Shown here one piece after another: positions 9,155 through 17,358 of a DNA stretch of 64,000 bases. The position numbers and the translations under genes were made by a program. Within the stretch, counting starts at the first letter, position 1. Each line of letters starts with the position of its first letter. Source of the DNA: Streptomyces caelestis (GTDB lineage Bacteria > Actinomycetota > Actinomycetes > Streptomycetales > Streptomycetaceae); the NCBI RefSeq assembly GCF_001279005.1, contig NZ_LGCN01000017.1, forward strand, positions 62,001 to 126,000, in the 5' to 3' direction. The notes under the pieces were generated by a model, which worked only from the letters and a program-made list of their open reading frames with translations, did no database searches and was not told where the DNA came from.

Positions 9155-11401
9155 TCAGCCGCCCGTCCCCGCCGGCATCCCGACCTCGCCCGTCCGCTTC
9201 AGCTTCTGCCAGCGCAGCCGGCCGCCGGTCAGGGCGGTGACGCAGGAGTGGATGAGGACGAGGTACATCATCTGCCGGTACGCGAACTGCTGCAGCGGCA
9301 TCATCAGCAGGTACCGGTACTTCTCGCGGTCGAGCCGGAAGGCGTACGCGGCGCACACCAGCTGTACGCCCAGGACGGCGAACCAGGCCGACAGGGCCGC
9401 CCGGAAGTCGACGAAGAGCATCGAGTACACGGTGAACACGTCGATGAGCGGAGCGAACACCGGCGTGACGATCTGGAACAGCACCACCAGCGGCATGCCG
9501 ACCCGTCCGAACCGTCCCGAGGGCCCCTTGTCCATGAGGGACCCGCGGTGCTTCCACAGCGCCTGCATGGTGCCGTACGACCAGCGGTGGCGCTGCGACC
9601 ACAGCTGCCGCAGCGACCGGGGGGCCTCGGTCCACGCGCGTGCGTGCTCCTCGTAGACGACCCGCCATCCCGCGCGGTGCAGCGCGATGGTGATGTCGGT
9701 GTCCTCGGCGAGGGTGTCCTCGCTCATCCCGCCGACCTGGAGCACGGCCTCGCGGCGGAACGCGCCGATCGCGCCGGGGATGGTCGGCATGCAGCGCAGC
9801 AGGTCGTACATGCGCCGGTCGAGGTTGAAGCCCATCACGTACTCGATGTGCTGCCAGGCGCCGATGAGCGTGGAGCGGTTGCCGACCTTGGCGTTGCCCG
9901 CGACGGCGCCCACCGACGGGTCGGCGAAGGGCTGCACCAGGCGGCCCACGGTGTCCGGTTCGAAGACGGTGTCGCCGTCCATCATCACGACGATGTCGTG
10001 CCGCGCGCTGCGGATGCCGTTGTTCAGGGCGGCCGGCTTGCCCGCGTTCTCCTGCCGGATCACCCGGACGCCCGGCAGGCCGAGCCCTTCGGCGAGCTCC
10101 GCCGTGCCGTCCGTGGAACCGTCGTCGACGACGACGATCTCGATCGGATGGGTGCTCTCGGCCAGCGACCGCAGGGTGTTCTCGATGCACTCCTTCTCGT
10201 TGTACGCCGGGACGATCACGCTGACCGGCCGGGTGACGGGCGGCCCCCAGCCGAAGCGGCGTCCGTTGCGCTGCCGGTGGTGGCGCCGGGCGAGGACGAG
10301 CATCAGCCCGAACCGTCCCATGACGGCCACGCCCACGATCACCAGGCCGGCCGAGAGCGCGGGCACCGTCCACTCGGCGACGGCGACGGCCGCGAGGAGC
10401 GCCTTGCCCTCGTAGCGGAGCGTGCCGGTGGCGGGGCGGTGGGAGGCCTGGAGCGCGTCGCCGGTGCCGGACGGAGCACCGGGGCCGCCCGCCCCGGATC
10501 CGCCGGCGGACTGCTGCTGTTGCCGCCGCTCGGCCGTGGCGCCGCTGACGGTGGTGAAGCTGTAGCCCTTCGCCCGCATCTTCTCGATGTACTCCGACAG
10601 CGCCGCGAGGGTCTGCGTGCGGTCGCCGCCGGAGTCGTGGAAGAGCACCGAGGCGCCCTCCCCGTCCTCCGGGGTGGCCCCTTCGACGATCTTCGCGACG
10701 CCCGGTTCCTTCCAGTCCTCGCTGTCGGTGTCGACGAAGACGCTGGTGTACCCCTCCTGGCCGAGCTGCTGGTAGACCTGCCAGCTGTAGTTGTCGACGG
10801 CGTCCGCCCCGGAGGAGTACGGAGCCCGGAACAGCGTGGTGGTGATCCCGGCCGCGCCCGCGAGCGCGAGCTGGGTCTGCTCCATCTCGCGGGTGACGCG
10901 GGAGGCGCTCTGGTACGACAGGTCGACGTGCGTGAAGGTGTGGACGCCGATCTCGTGGCCCTGCTCGACCAGGTCCTCCACGATGTCGGGGTGGCGCGAC
11001 ACCATCGAGCCGACCACGAAGAACGTGCCGGGCACGTCGTACTTCTCCAGCACCTCCATGACCTTCGGCGTCCAGGTGGGGTCCGGTCCGTCGTCGAAGG
11101 TGAGCACGATCGTCCTGTCCGGGACGGAGACGGTCTCGGCCTGTCCGCCGGGGAAGCCGAGGATCGGGCCGCCGTCGAGGATCTCGTCGGGCACCTCGGA
11201 GGACGAGGCCCCGCTGCGGACCCGCTGGTCGTCGCCGACCTCGGCGCGCAGATAGCCGTCGAGGAGCATCACGCAGGTCAGGGCGAGCAGGAGGAGCAGC
11301 GCGAGGAGGACCCGCGGCCGGTGCAGCGCGGCGGCCCGTCCGGCGGCGCGTTCCATGCGGGTGGGGGCGCGCCGTCTGCCGCGGGCGGGGGCCGTGGTCA
11401 T
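9155..11401 (-). CDS. Bifunctional polysaccharide deacetylase / family 2 glycosyltransferase
   Basis: 748 aa membrane protein. A transmembrane helix at about 30-48 is followed by a NodB-type deacetylase (TFDDGPD at 101-107, [25 protein letters not shown]). A Ser/Gly/Gln linker and a second helix lead into a processive GT2 domain with [15 protein letters not shown], the acid EDTDIT and the QRHRWSYG motif. Several helices close the C-terminus. The domain order matches streptomycete MatB, involved in poly-N-acetylglucosamine-like hyphal matrix, but identity with MatB is not proved. The ATG overlaps the stop of the small membrane gene 11398-11769 (ATGA), so the two form an operon. Confidence 0.88.
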   Translation of the reverse strand: MTTAPARGRRRAPTRMERAAGRAAALHRPRVLLALLLLLALTCVMLLDGYLRAEVGDDQRVRSGASSSEVPDEILDGGPILGFPGGQAETVSVPDRTIVLTFDDGPDPTWTPKVMEVLEKYDVPGTFFVVGSMVSRHPDIVEDLVEQGHEIGVHTFTHVDLSYQSASRVTREMEQTQLALAGAAGITTTLFRAPYSSGADAVDNYSWQVYQQLGQEGYTSVFVDTDSEDWKEPGVAKIVEGATPEDGEGASVLFHDSGGDRTQTLAALSEYIEKMRAKGYSFTTVSGATAERRQQQQSAGGSGAGGPGAPSGTGDALQASHRPATGTLRYEGKALLAAVAVAEWTVPALSAGLVIVGVAVMGRFGLMLVLARRHHRQRNGRRFGWGPPVTRPVSVIVPAYNEKECIENTLRSLAESTHPIEIVVVDDGSTDGTAELAEGLGLPGVRVIRQENAGKPAALNNGIRSARHDIVVMMDGDTVFEPDTVGRLVQPFADPSVGAVAGNAKVGNRSTLIGAWQHIEYVMGFNLDRRMYDLLRCMPTIPGAIGAFRREAVLQVGGMSEDTLAEDTDITIALHRAGWRVVYEEHARAWTEAPRSLRQLWSQRHRWSYGTMQALWKHRGSLMDKGPSGRFGRVGMPLVVLFQIVTPVFAPLIDVFTVYSMLFVDFRAALSAWFAVLGVQLVCAAYAFRLDREKYRYLLMMPLQQFAYRQMMYLVLIHSCVTALTGGRLRWQKLKRTGEVGMPAGTGG

Positions 11402-11769
11402 GAGGTCGCCGCGGGAGCGGGGACGGCGGTGGCGCCCGGGGCGCCGGCCGGCGGGGACGGCGGTGCGCCGGTCGGGGCCACCCCGTTCCCCGGACCCGCG
11501 CCGCCGCCGGGACCGGTCTGCCCCTGCCCGGCCCCGAACGGCAGCAGCGAGGCCGGCGTGACCGAGGTGCCGATGCCCATGAAGGCCATGCCCAGCACGA
11601 CCGCGTACCCGGCGCACACGGTCCCCAGGAGGAGACCGATCCGGCGCAGCACCTTGGCCCGGCGTCCGGAGGAGTCGACGAAGACGGGTCCTTCGCCGGG
11701 CCCGTCGGGGCGTTCGCGGTGACGGCCGCGCGCGGCGGCGCGGCTTTCGATGGCAGGATCGGAATGCAT
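11398..11769 (-). CDS. Small membrane protein coupled to the deacetylase/glycosyltransferase
   Basis: 123 aa, no known domain. A charged cytoplasmic N-terminus (about 45 residues) precedes one hydrophobic segment, IGLLLGTVCAGYAVVLGMAFMGIG, and a Gly/Pro/Ala-rich outer tail. Its stop overlaps the start of the glycosyltransferase gene by four bases, so it is probably an accessory subunit of the same exopolysaccharide synthase. The function is inferred from context only. Confidence 0.75.
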   Translation of the reverse strand: MHSDPAIESRAAARGRHRERPDGPGEGPVFVDSSGRRAKVLRRIGLLLGTVCAGYAVVLGMAFMGIGTSVTPASLLPFGAGQGQTGPGGGAGPGNGVAPTGAPPSPPAGAPGATAVPAPAATS

Positions 11770-11955
11770 GGCCCGGACGGTAAAGGCCCGTATCCGGGGA
11801 AAACCCGGCGTCTCCTGTGGGTCTCCCGTGGGAACGCCGCGAACCTCTCCGTCCCCTGAGAATCGTCCGGAACCGGACGTACATCCTCAGGAAGCGCACA
11901 GATCCGTGTGCCACGGTGGCCGTCCACCCGACGTCTCACGAACGGAACGAGCACG

Positions 11956-12981
11956 ATGCGCGGTCCACTGAAGTCCGTCGCCGGGCTCGCCCTCCTCCCC
12001 GCCCTGGCCCTGGTCGCGGCCACCGCGGGCTGCTCCGCCGGGGACACCGCGACGGACGCGGCCCCGGCGGCCCCCACCCCCTCGGCCTCGTCGTCGTCCG
12101 CGCCGGTCACCGCGTACGCGCCGTACGTCAGTTCCTCCACGGTCTCCGACACCGACTCGGCGGGCTCCCCCACGACGTACAACCTGGCGTTCGTGATCTC
12201 CTCCGGCAGCGGCTGCGCCCCGTCCTGGAACGGCGCCCAGGACATCGACGACGCGACCGTGACGTCCCGGATCGCGGGACTCACCGGGTCCGGCGCCGGC
12301 GTCCGGGTCTCCTTCGGCGGCGCCTCCGGCGACGAGCTGGCGGCCGCCTGCGACACCGCGGCCGAGCTGGCCGAGGCGTACGGCACGGCGCTGGACGCGG
12401 CCGGCGCCACCCGCGCCGACTTCGACGTCGAGGGCGACGAACTCGCCGACTCCGCCTCCGTGGACCTGCGTTCGGAGGCGATCGCGCTGCTCCAGGAGGA
12501 ACGCGCCGGCCTGGAGGTCTCCTTCACCCTCCCGGTCATGCCGTCCGGGCTCGACGAGGACGGTCTGGCCCTGCTGGCGTCCGCGAACGACCACGGCGTC
12601 CGGGTCGCCACCGTCAACCTCATGACGATGAACTACGGCGAGTCCTACGACGGTGACATGGGCGAGTACGCCCTCACCGCGGCCGGGGCCGCGAACGCCC
12701 AGCTCCAGGACGTCTTCGGGCTGTCCGAGGCCGCCGCCTGGCGGGGCATGGCGCTCACCTCGATGCTCGGCGTCAACGACGTGGAGGGGGAGACGTTCAC
12801 GCTCGAGGACGCGGCGCAGGTGCGCGCGTTCGCGGAGGAGAAGGGCGTCGCGTGGGTGTCGATGTGGTCGGCGTTCCGGGACCGGCAGTGCGGCGAGGAC
12901 GCCTCCGCGGACGACCCGTCGACCGATTGCAGCGGGGTGGAGCAGGAGGACGGGGCGTTCGGGGAGGCGTTCGCGGGGTGA
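11956..12981 (+). CDS. Lipoprotein with GH18 chitinase-like domain
   Basis: 341 aa. A signal sequence ends in a lipobox with Cys at about residue 27 (ATAGCSAG), followed by a Ser/Ala/Pro linker. The rest is a short GH18 barrel: the active-site strand reads ADFDVEGDE, which keeps the D-x-D-x-E arrangement with the proposed catalytic Glu, and the later strands TVNLMTMNYG and WVSMWSAFRDR match the family. Such proteins cut chitin or related beta-1,4-GlcNAc polymers. The ATG at 11956 is chosen for the signal peptide; an upstream in-frame ATG at 11908 would bury it. Divergent from the exopolysaccharide genes, so it may act on the same polymer. Confidence 0.8.
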   Translation: MRGPLKSVAGLALLPALALVAATAGCSAGDTATDAAPAAPTPSASSSSAPVTAYAPYVSSSTVSDTDSAGSPTTYNLAFVISSGSGCAPSWNGAQDIDDATVTSRIAGLTGSGAGVRVSFGGASGDELAAACDTAAELAEAYGTALDAAGATRADFDVEGDELADSASVDLRSEAIALLQEERAGLEVSFTLPVMPSGLDEDGLALLASANDHGVRVATVNLMTMNYGESYDGDMGEYALTAAGAANAQLQDVFGLSEAAAWRGMALTSMLGVNDVEGETFTLEDAAQVRAFAEEKGVAWVSMWSAFRDRQCGEDASADDPSTDCSGVEQEDGAFGEAFAG

Positions 12982-13006
12982 GGGCCGGGGCCGGCGCCGC
13001 CACGGG

Positions 13007-13606
13007 TCAGCGCCGCCGGTACACCAGGCGGCCGGCCACGACGGTGGCCACGCACGTGGACGCGCCGTCCCGCACGAGGGCGTCCCGGTCGGGCACGTCG
13101 AACACCGCGAACCGCGCCGGTTTCCCGGGGCCGAGGCCCGGCAGCAGCACGAGAGGAACCGGGGAGAGCGCGGCCGGTCCGGGCAGTGCGGCCGGACGCC
13201 CCGCCAGGGCGAGCCCGGCCCTGCGCACCGCGTCCAGGGCCTCGCGGCCGCGCAGCTCACCGGCGACCGCGACCGTTCCGTGCGCCAGCATGCGCTGCAC
13301 TCCGCGGCGTGCGCTGGCGCCCCGCGCGGACGGTCCGGCGGCCAGGAGTGCCCGCGCGCGCTCCCCGAACACCGGCTCGGTGCCGAGCCGGTCCGCCTCG
13401 CGCGGGTCGGGGTGGTACGCCTGCTCCAGCAGTTCCGGACCGTAGGGGTTGAGCAGACCGGGCGTCAGGATGCCGGGCCACCGCCGCAGCCGGGCGCCCG
13501 GATGAGCGGCGGCCAGCCGTTCGTACGGGCCGACGGCGGCGATGTGCGCGCCGTCGACCACGACGGCGGTCTCGGGCGAGGCGTCGGCGGTGTGGAGGGT
13601 CAGCAC
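13007..13606 (-). CDS. Reduced amidohydrolase-like protein next to mqnC
   Basis: 199 aa. The N-terminal VVVDGAHIAAVGPYERLAAA and PGILTPGLLNPYG, and the C-terminal GKPARFAVFDVP and CVATVVAGRLVYRR, resemble the split beta-sandwich of imidazolonepropionase/aminohydrolase enzymes. Most of the metal-binding barrel is missing: after TPGLLN there is no HxH motif. It lies 7 bp downstream of mqnC and is probably co-transcribed. It may be structural, regulatory or a relic; no catalysis can be claimed. GTG start at 13604-13606. Confidence 0.7.
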   Translation of the reverse strand: MLTLHTADASPETAVVVDGAHIAAVGPYERLAAAHPGARLRRWPGILTPGLLNPYGPELLEQAYHPDPREADRLGTEPVFGERARALLAAGPSARGASARRGVQRMLAHGTVAVAGELRGREALDAVRRAGLALAGRPAALPGPAALSPVPLVLLPGLGPGKPARFAVFDVPDRDALVRDGASTCVATVVAGRLVYRRR

Positions 13607-13613
13607 GGGGACG

Positions 13614-14813
13614 TCAGTTGGCGGACAGGAGCTTCAGCTCCGGGTGGGCCGTGCCGCCCTCGATGGCGGTGGAGGAGATGTGGGAGACCACGCGGTCGTC
13701 GGCGGGGTCGTTCGCCGGGTCGTCGTGGACGACGAGGTGCTCGTACGTCGTCGACCGCTGGGCCGGGACCCGTCCCGCCTTGCGGATCAGGTCGATGATC
13801 TCCAGCCGGTTGGAGCGGTGCCTGGCGCCGGCGGAGGAGACCACGTTCTCCTCCAGCATGATGGAGCCGAGGTCGTCCGCGCCGTAGTGCAGGGAGAGCT
13901 GGCCGACCTCCTTGCCGGTGGTCAGCCAGGAGCCCTGGATGTGGGCCACGTTGTCGAGGAACAGGCGGGCGATGGCGATCATCCGCAGGTACTCGAAGAG
14001 GGTGGCCTGGGTGCGGCCCTTCAGGTGGTTGTTCTCGGGCTGGTAGGTGTACGGGATGAAGGCGCGGAAGCCGCCCGTGCGGTCCTGCACGTCACGGATC
14101 ATCCGCAGGTGCTCGATCCGCTCGGCGTTGGTCTCGCCGGTCCCCATGAGCATGGTGGACGTGGACTCGACGCCGAGGCGGTGCGCGATCTCCATGATCT
14201 CCAGCCACCGCTCGCCGGACTCCTTGAGCGGCGCGATGGCCTTGCGGGGCCGGGCGGGGAGCAGCTCGGCGCCCGCGCCGGCGAAGGAGTCGAGCCCGGC
14301 CGCGTGGATGCGGGTGATCGCCTCCTCGACGCTCACCCCGCTGATCCGCGCCATGTGCTCGACCTCGCTCGCCCCCAGGCTGTGGATGACGAGCTGCGGG
14401 AACTCCTTCTTGATGGCGGCGAAGTGCTTCTCGTAGTACTCGACGCCGTAGTCCGGGTGGTGACCGCCCTGGAACATGATCTGGGTACCGCCGAGCTCGA
14501 CGGTCTCGGCGCAGCGCCGCAGGATGTCGTCGAGGTCGCGGGTCCAGCCCTTGGCGGTGTCCTTGGGGGCCGCGTAGAAGGCGCAGAACCTGCACGCCGT
14601 GACGCACACGTTCGTGTAGTTGATGTTCCGCTCGATGATGTACGTCGCGATGTGCTCCGTACCGGCGTACCGGCGCCTGCGCACGGCGTCGGCGGCGGCG
14701 CCCAGCGCGTGCAGCGGGGCGTCGCGGTAGAGGTCGAGGGCCTCTTCGGGGGTGATCCGCCCACCGGCGGCGGCACGGTCGAGGACGGTCTGAAGGTCGG
14801 CCTTCTCGGTCAC
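13614..14813 (-). CDS. mqnC: Cyclic dehypoxanthine futalosine synthase (radical SAM)
   Basis: 399 aa. Third stage of the futalosine pathway: closes the ring of dehypoxanthine futalosine to give the spiro cyclic product. The radical-SAM Cys70-x3-Cys74-x2-Cys77 is visible in TNVCVTACRFCAFY. MqnC features include the GGHHPDYG loop and FAGAGAELLP. Usual length. GTG start at 14811-14813. The reduced amidohydrolase-like gene follows at once. Confidence 0.95.
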   Translation of the reverse strand: MTEKADLQTVLDRAAAGGRITPEEALDLYRDAPLHALGAAADAVRRRRYAGTEHIATYIIERNINYTNVCVTACRFCAFYAAPKDTAKGWTRDLDDILRRCAETVELGGTQIMFQGGHHPDYGVEYYEKHFAAIKKEFPQLVIHSLGASEVEHMARISGVSVEEAITRIHAAGLDSFAGAGAELLPARPRKAIAPLKESGERWLEIMEIAHRLGVESTSTMLMGTGETNAERIEHLRMIRDVQDRTGGFRAFIPYTYQPENNHLKGRTQATLFEYLRMIAIARLFLDNVAHIQGSWLTTGKEVGQLSLHYGADDLGSIMLEENVVSSAGARHRSNRLEIIDLIRKAGRVPAQRSTTYEHLVVHDDPANDPADDRVVSHISSTAIEGGTAHPELKLLSAN

Positions 14814-14882
14814 CGGGCGTCCCTTTCATAAGGGTGTGGACGGACCGATCCAGCGTACGCCAGCGCTTTGGGGCGACCGGCG

Positions 14883-15629
14883 TCAGGCCGCGTACGCCCC
14901 GATCAGCAGCCCCGCGAAGGCCCCGCCGATCAGGAAGGGGCCGAACGGGATCGCCGTCCTGCGCCCCGCCTTCCGGGCGACGACCAGGACACCCCCGTAC
15001 AGCGCCCCGAACAGGAACCCGGCGAGGGTGCCGAGCATCACGGTCGGCCAGCCGTACCAGCCGAGGACGGCGCCCGCGCCGAGCGCGAGCTTCACGTCGC
15101 CGAAGCCCATGCCGCCCGGGTTGACGAGGAACAGCACGAAGTAGCCGGCGCCCAGCGCGAGCGCGCCCAGCAGGGCGGTGGTCCACTCCCCCGCGTGCTC
15201 GGGGGCGAGGGCGGCCGGGCCGAGCAGGGCGAGGGCGGCCCCGGCGAAGGGGAGGGTGAGCGGGTCGGGCAGCCGCTGCACCCGGAAGTCGACCACCGCC
15301 AGCAGCACCCCGACGGGCGCGAGCAGCAGCCAGACGCCCAGCTCGGGCCGGGTCCCGGTGGCGGCGGCGAGGGCGGCGCAGACGAGGGCGGTGACGACGA
15401 CGGAAGCGGTACCGGGACCGTACGGCGGTCCCGCGCACGGCCCGCACCGGGCCCGCCCGAGCCAGCCGCCGACCGGGTGCCCCGCCGGGCACGCCGTCCG
15501 CCACTCCTCCCCCGACGGGACGGAGAACCGGTAGGCCGCGCGGGGCAGCGCCGCACCGGCCGCCGCGCCCCACAGCGCGGCGGCGACGACCAGCCAGAGG
15601 TCCAGGTACGCGCTCAGGTGGTCGTTCAT
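14883..15629 (-). CDS. Type IV prepilin-like leader peptidase (A24 family)
   Basis: 248 aa with about seven predicted membrane helices. The two aspartates of the A24 aspartic peptidases appear in AVVDFRVQRLPD and in GGMGFGDVKLALG. A Cys pair region (ACPAGHP...ARCGPCAG) lies in the cytoplasmic loop. It should trim the leader of type IV pilin-like or Tad/Flp-type subunits; none is encoded nearby. The ATG at 15627-15629 is chosen at the first hydrophobic segment; the open frame continues upstream with sequence that does not look like protein. Confidence 0.82.
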   Translation of the reverse strand: MNDHLSAYLDLWLVVAAALWGAAAGAALPRAAYRFSVPSGEEWRTACPAGHPVGGWLGRARCGPCAGPPYGPGTASVVVTALVCAALAAATGTRPELGVWLLLAPVGVLLAVVDFRVQRLPDPLTLPFAGAALALLGPAALAPEHAGEWTTALLGALALGAGYFVLFLVNPGGMGFGDVKLALGAGAVLGWYGWPTVMLGTLAGFLFGALYGGVLVVARKAGRRTAIPFGPFLIGGAFAGLLIGAYAA

Positions 15630-15775
15630 CCCGCCGCCACGCCCGCGTCGCGCCACGCCGTCAGCGGCGCCCCGCTCCTCGGAACCGTCGAGCGGGACGG
15701 GCTGGAACCACGGCGTCGCGGCATGACGGATCTCCTGGGTGTGGGGAGGGAGGGCCTGCTGAGCCTCCGGAGATC

Positions 15776-15970
15776 CTAGGGACCCGAACGCCCCCGGTCG
15801 AAGACCTCGTCCCGCCACAACTCCCGGACGGGACCGGCGGATCGGCCGGTCAACCGCCGAACAGGTCCTCGGCCCGGGTGGCGTGAACGGCCCGGCGGGC
15901 CCTCTTCCCGGCCTTCCTCGCGCACCTGCTCCGCCACCGGGTGCCGGAAGAAGTAGTGGATCGCCGCCAT
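15776..15970 (-). CDS. Small hypothetical protein
   Basis: 64 aa, begins MAAIHYFFRHPVAEQV and then becomes Arg/Glu/Gly-rich. Not recognised. Support comes from a very good ribosome site (AGGAGGGAGAG ending a few bases before the ATG) and from its position 34 bp after the ATPase gene on the same strand. It could also be a leftover of the decayed locus next to it. Confidence 0.5.
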   Translation of the reverse strand: MAAIHYFFRHPVAEQVREEGREEGPPGRSRHPGRGPVRRLTGRSAGPVRELWRDEVFDRGRSGP

Positions 15971-16003
15971 CAGCTCTCCCTCCTGGCCGGTGTGATCAAG
16001 GAG

Positions 16004-16327
16004 TCAGATCGCGACGAGGTCACACCACACGTACTTGCCCCGGCTGCCGTCCCTCGCGTGGGGCTGCCGGCCCCACAGATCCGCGCAGGCCCGCACCAGG
16101 GCCATCCCCCGACCCTCCTCCGCCTCGGTGAGCTGCTCCCAGCGCCCCGGCGGCTCGGGCGGTTCCGGGTCCGTGTCCCACGCGCCGATGCGCAGCACGC
16201 CGTCCGACCAGCGCACACGCAACGCTGCCGGCCCCTTCCTGTGCCGTACGGAATTGGCGACCAGCTCGGTGGCCAGCAACTCGGCCGTGTCCGTGAGCCT
16301 GATCAGCCCGTGCATCGTAAGGATCAA
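16004..16327 (-). pseudogene. SpoIIAB/RsbW-like ATPase, N-terminally truncated
   Basis: About 107 readable residues of a GHKL anti-sigma-type ATPase: N-box DTAELLATELVANSVRHR, then VLRIGAWDTD and EGRGMALVRACADLWG. Family members in Streptomyces are about 140-150 aa. Upstream of the TTG at 16325-16327 the frame still reads RRTLRLILTMHGL, which fits the family, but no ATG, GTG or ribosome site precedes it and a stop follows at 16373-16375. On the opposite strand this same DNA is the 3' remnant of an XRE gene. I infer that a deletion near 16.33 kb fused the two genes. It may still be expressed from an unusual start. Confidence 0.6.
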
Positions 16328-16349
16328 TCGGAGAGTACGGCGGCAGAGT

Positions 16350-16475
16350 GCCGTCTTCCTCGACTCCGAAGCTCAACTCGGCGCACTTCGGACGCTGTTC
16401 CATATGGTGGAGTCCGCGTCTCCCGAACCTGCGCACTCACGTGATTTCATCCACCGTCTGACGAAGGAGCTGTAA
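16350..16475 (+). pseudogene. 3' remnant of an XRE/DUF5753 regulator gene
   Basis: The plus-strand frame ends with 41 residues from AVFLDSEAQLG through SRDFIHRLTKEL, which resemble the C-terminus of the DUF5753 part of XRE regulators. The stop TAA is at 16473-16475, six bases before the DUF397 start, where such a gene is normally found. The rest of the regulator (about 240 residues including the helix-turn-helix) is absent; upstream DNA in this frame is antisense to the ATPase gene. I read it as a deletion scar. Confidence 0.6.
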
Positions 16476-16481
16476 GGCACC

Positions 16482-16691
16482 ATGACCACAACCGAACGCC
16501 GGCAGAGGGCGTCCCACTCCGGAAGCGGCGACGGCAACAACTGCGTGGAAATATCCCGCTCCCCCACCCGCACAGCCATACGCGACTCCAAACGCCCCGC
16601 CCACGGCCCTCTCTCCTTCCCGGGCCCCGTTTTCGACGCCTTCGTCGAAAACCTCAAGTCAGGCAGTGGGGAAGAGACCGGAGGCAAATGA
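16482..16691 (+). CDS. DUF397 protein
   Basis: 69 aa. Typical DUF397 pattern: SHSGSGDGNNCVEIS, then AIRDSKRP, and the ending LSFPGPVFDAFVENLKSG. These small proteins pair with XRE/DUF5753 (WhiJ-like) regulators in Streptomyces development. Here the partner gene is reduced to its 3' end just upstream, so this is an orphan. The ATG follows GAAGGAG about 12 bases upstream. The first Trp usual in the family is missing (RRQRASHSG). Confidence 0.85.
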   Translation: MTTTERRQRASHSGSGDGNNCVEISRSPTRTAIRDSKRPAHGPLSFPGPVFDAFVENLKSGSGEETGGK

Positions 16692-16729
16692 GCGGGGTCC
16701 CGGTCTGCGAACAGACCGGGGCCCCGCTC
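16690..16729. terminator. Strong bidirectional hairpin terminator
   Basis: 18-bp stem with a single mismatch (arms 16690-16707 and 16712-16729) and a 4-base CGAA loop. It overlaps the DUF397 stop codon and sits between the convergent DUF397 gene and the small peptide gene ending at 16746. Confidence 0.88.
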
Positions 16730-16745
16730 ACGTCGGAGACGGCGC

Positions 16746-16973
16746 TCAGAGCATCGTGGTGCGCACGTCGCCCGCGTGGCCCACCGAGCCGCCGATGCCG
16801 GCGGAGACGCAGAGAGGGCCCGCCTCGGCGTACACGCCCACGCCGACGGAGCCGTGGCCCAGGACGACGGCCGCGCCGGCGTCGATACCGGCGGAGACCG
16901 CCTGGCCGCCGGACACGTGGTCCAGGTCCGCGTCGGAGATCTCGGCCGTTTCCACCTGCGGGGAGAAAGTCAT
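16746..16973 (-). CDS. Small peptide with a double-glycine leader, RiPP-precursor-like
   Basis: 75 aa. The N-terminal 23 residues look like a double-glycine leader: MTFSPQVETAEISDADLDHV followed by SGG. The remaining 52 residues are rich in Gly, Ala, Val and Ser with one Cys (GPLCVSAGIGG). Leaders with (S/T)DxxLDxVxGG occur in class II lanthipeptide and bacteriocin precursors. No modifying enzyme, C39 protease or ABC transporter is encoded beside it. The ATG is preceded by GAAAGG. It could be an orphan precursor matured by enzymes elsewhere, or a small export-coupled peptide. Confidence 0.65.
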   Translation of the reverse strand: MTFSPQVETAEISDADLDHVSGGQAVSAGIDAGAAVVLGHGSVGVGVYAEAGPLCVSAGIGGSVGHAGDVRTTML

Positions 16974-17358
16974 GGCTGGCCTTTCCGTTCATGTCGGGAA
17001 TCGCAGCGGCGGGGAATTCGTCGGAAGCCCGGAATCGGGGACCATCACCGGCGAGCCGCGCGCACCGATCAAAGCACGCCGGTGAACGGTCCACCACTGT
17101 CACACTGTTGACGGACGCTCTCCCTGCGTCACCGAGTTCACCGGTGTGGAAGTGCCGTCACGGAATGGGCCGACGCCTTCACTCCATCCGCCGGTTCGTA
17201 CACCGAACGGCCGCCGTGAGCCGGAGGGCCGGGCGATTTCCCGCCCCCGGATCCCGGCTCCTCCGCATCCCCCGCGTTCCGCGCGGTCTCCCGGTGAACG
17301 GTGTGCGGGTCCGAGGGATGTTTCGCGACGGCGGGCGCCTCGTCCCGGTGCCCGGCGG
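16974..17358. other. Intergenic region
   Basis: 385 bp between the small peptide gene and the 3' end of the kinase gene, both leftward. It should hold the peptide's promoter. No gene, clear palindrome or RNA was recognised. Confidence 0.5.

Noticed and set aside
8900..11722. Long plus-strand open frame over the deacetylase/glycosyltransferase
   Set aside because: Antisense shadow of a gene with clear NodB and GT2 motifs; amino acid composition is Arg/His/Asp/Val-rich as expected of shadow frames.
11770..11955. DasR or chitinase-type direct repeats before the GH18 gene
   Set aside because: No ACTGGTCTAGACCA-like motif or TGGTC direct repeat pair was found in the divergent promoter.
12960..13025. 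GC-rich repeat between the GH18 gene and the amidohydrolase-like gene as terminator
   Set aside because: The CGCCGCC units are direct, not inverted, repeats; no stable hairpin was found.
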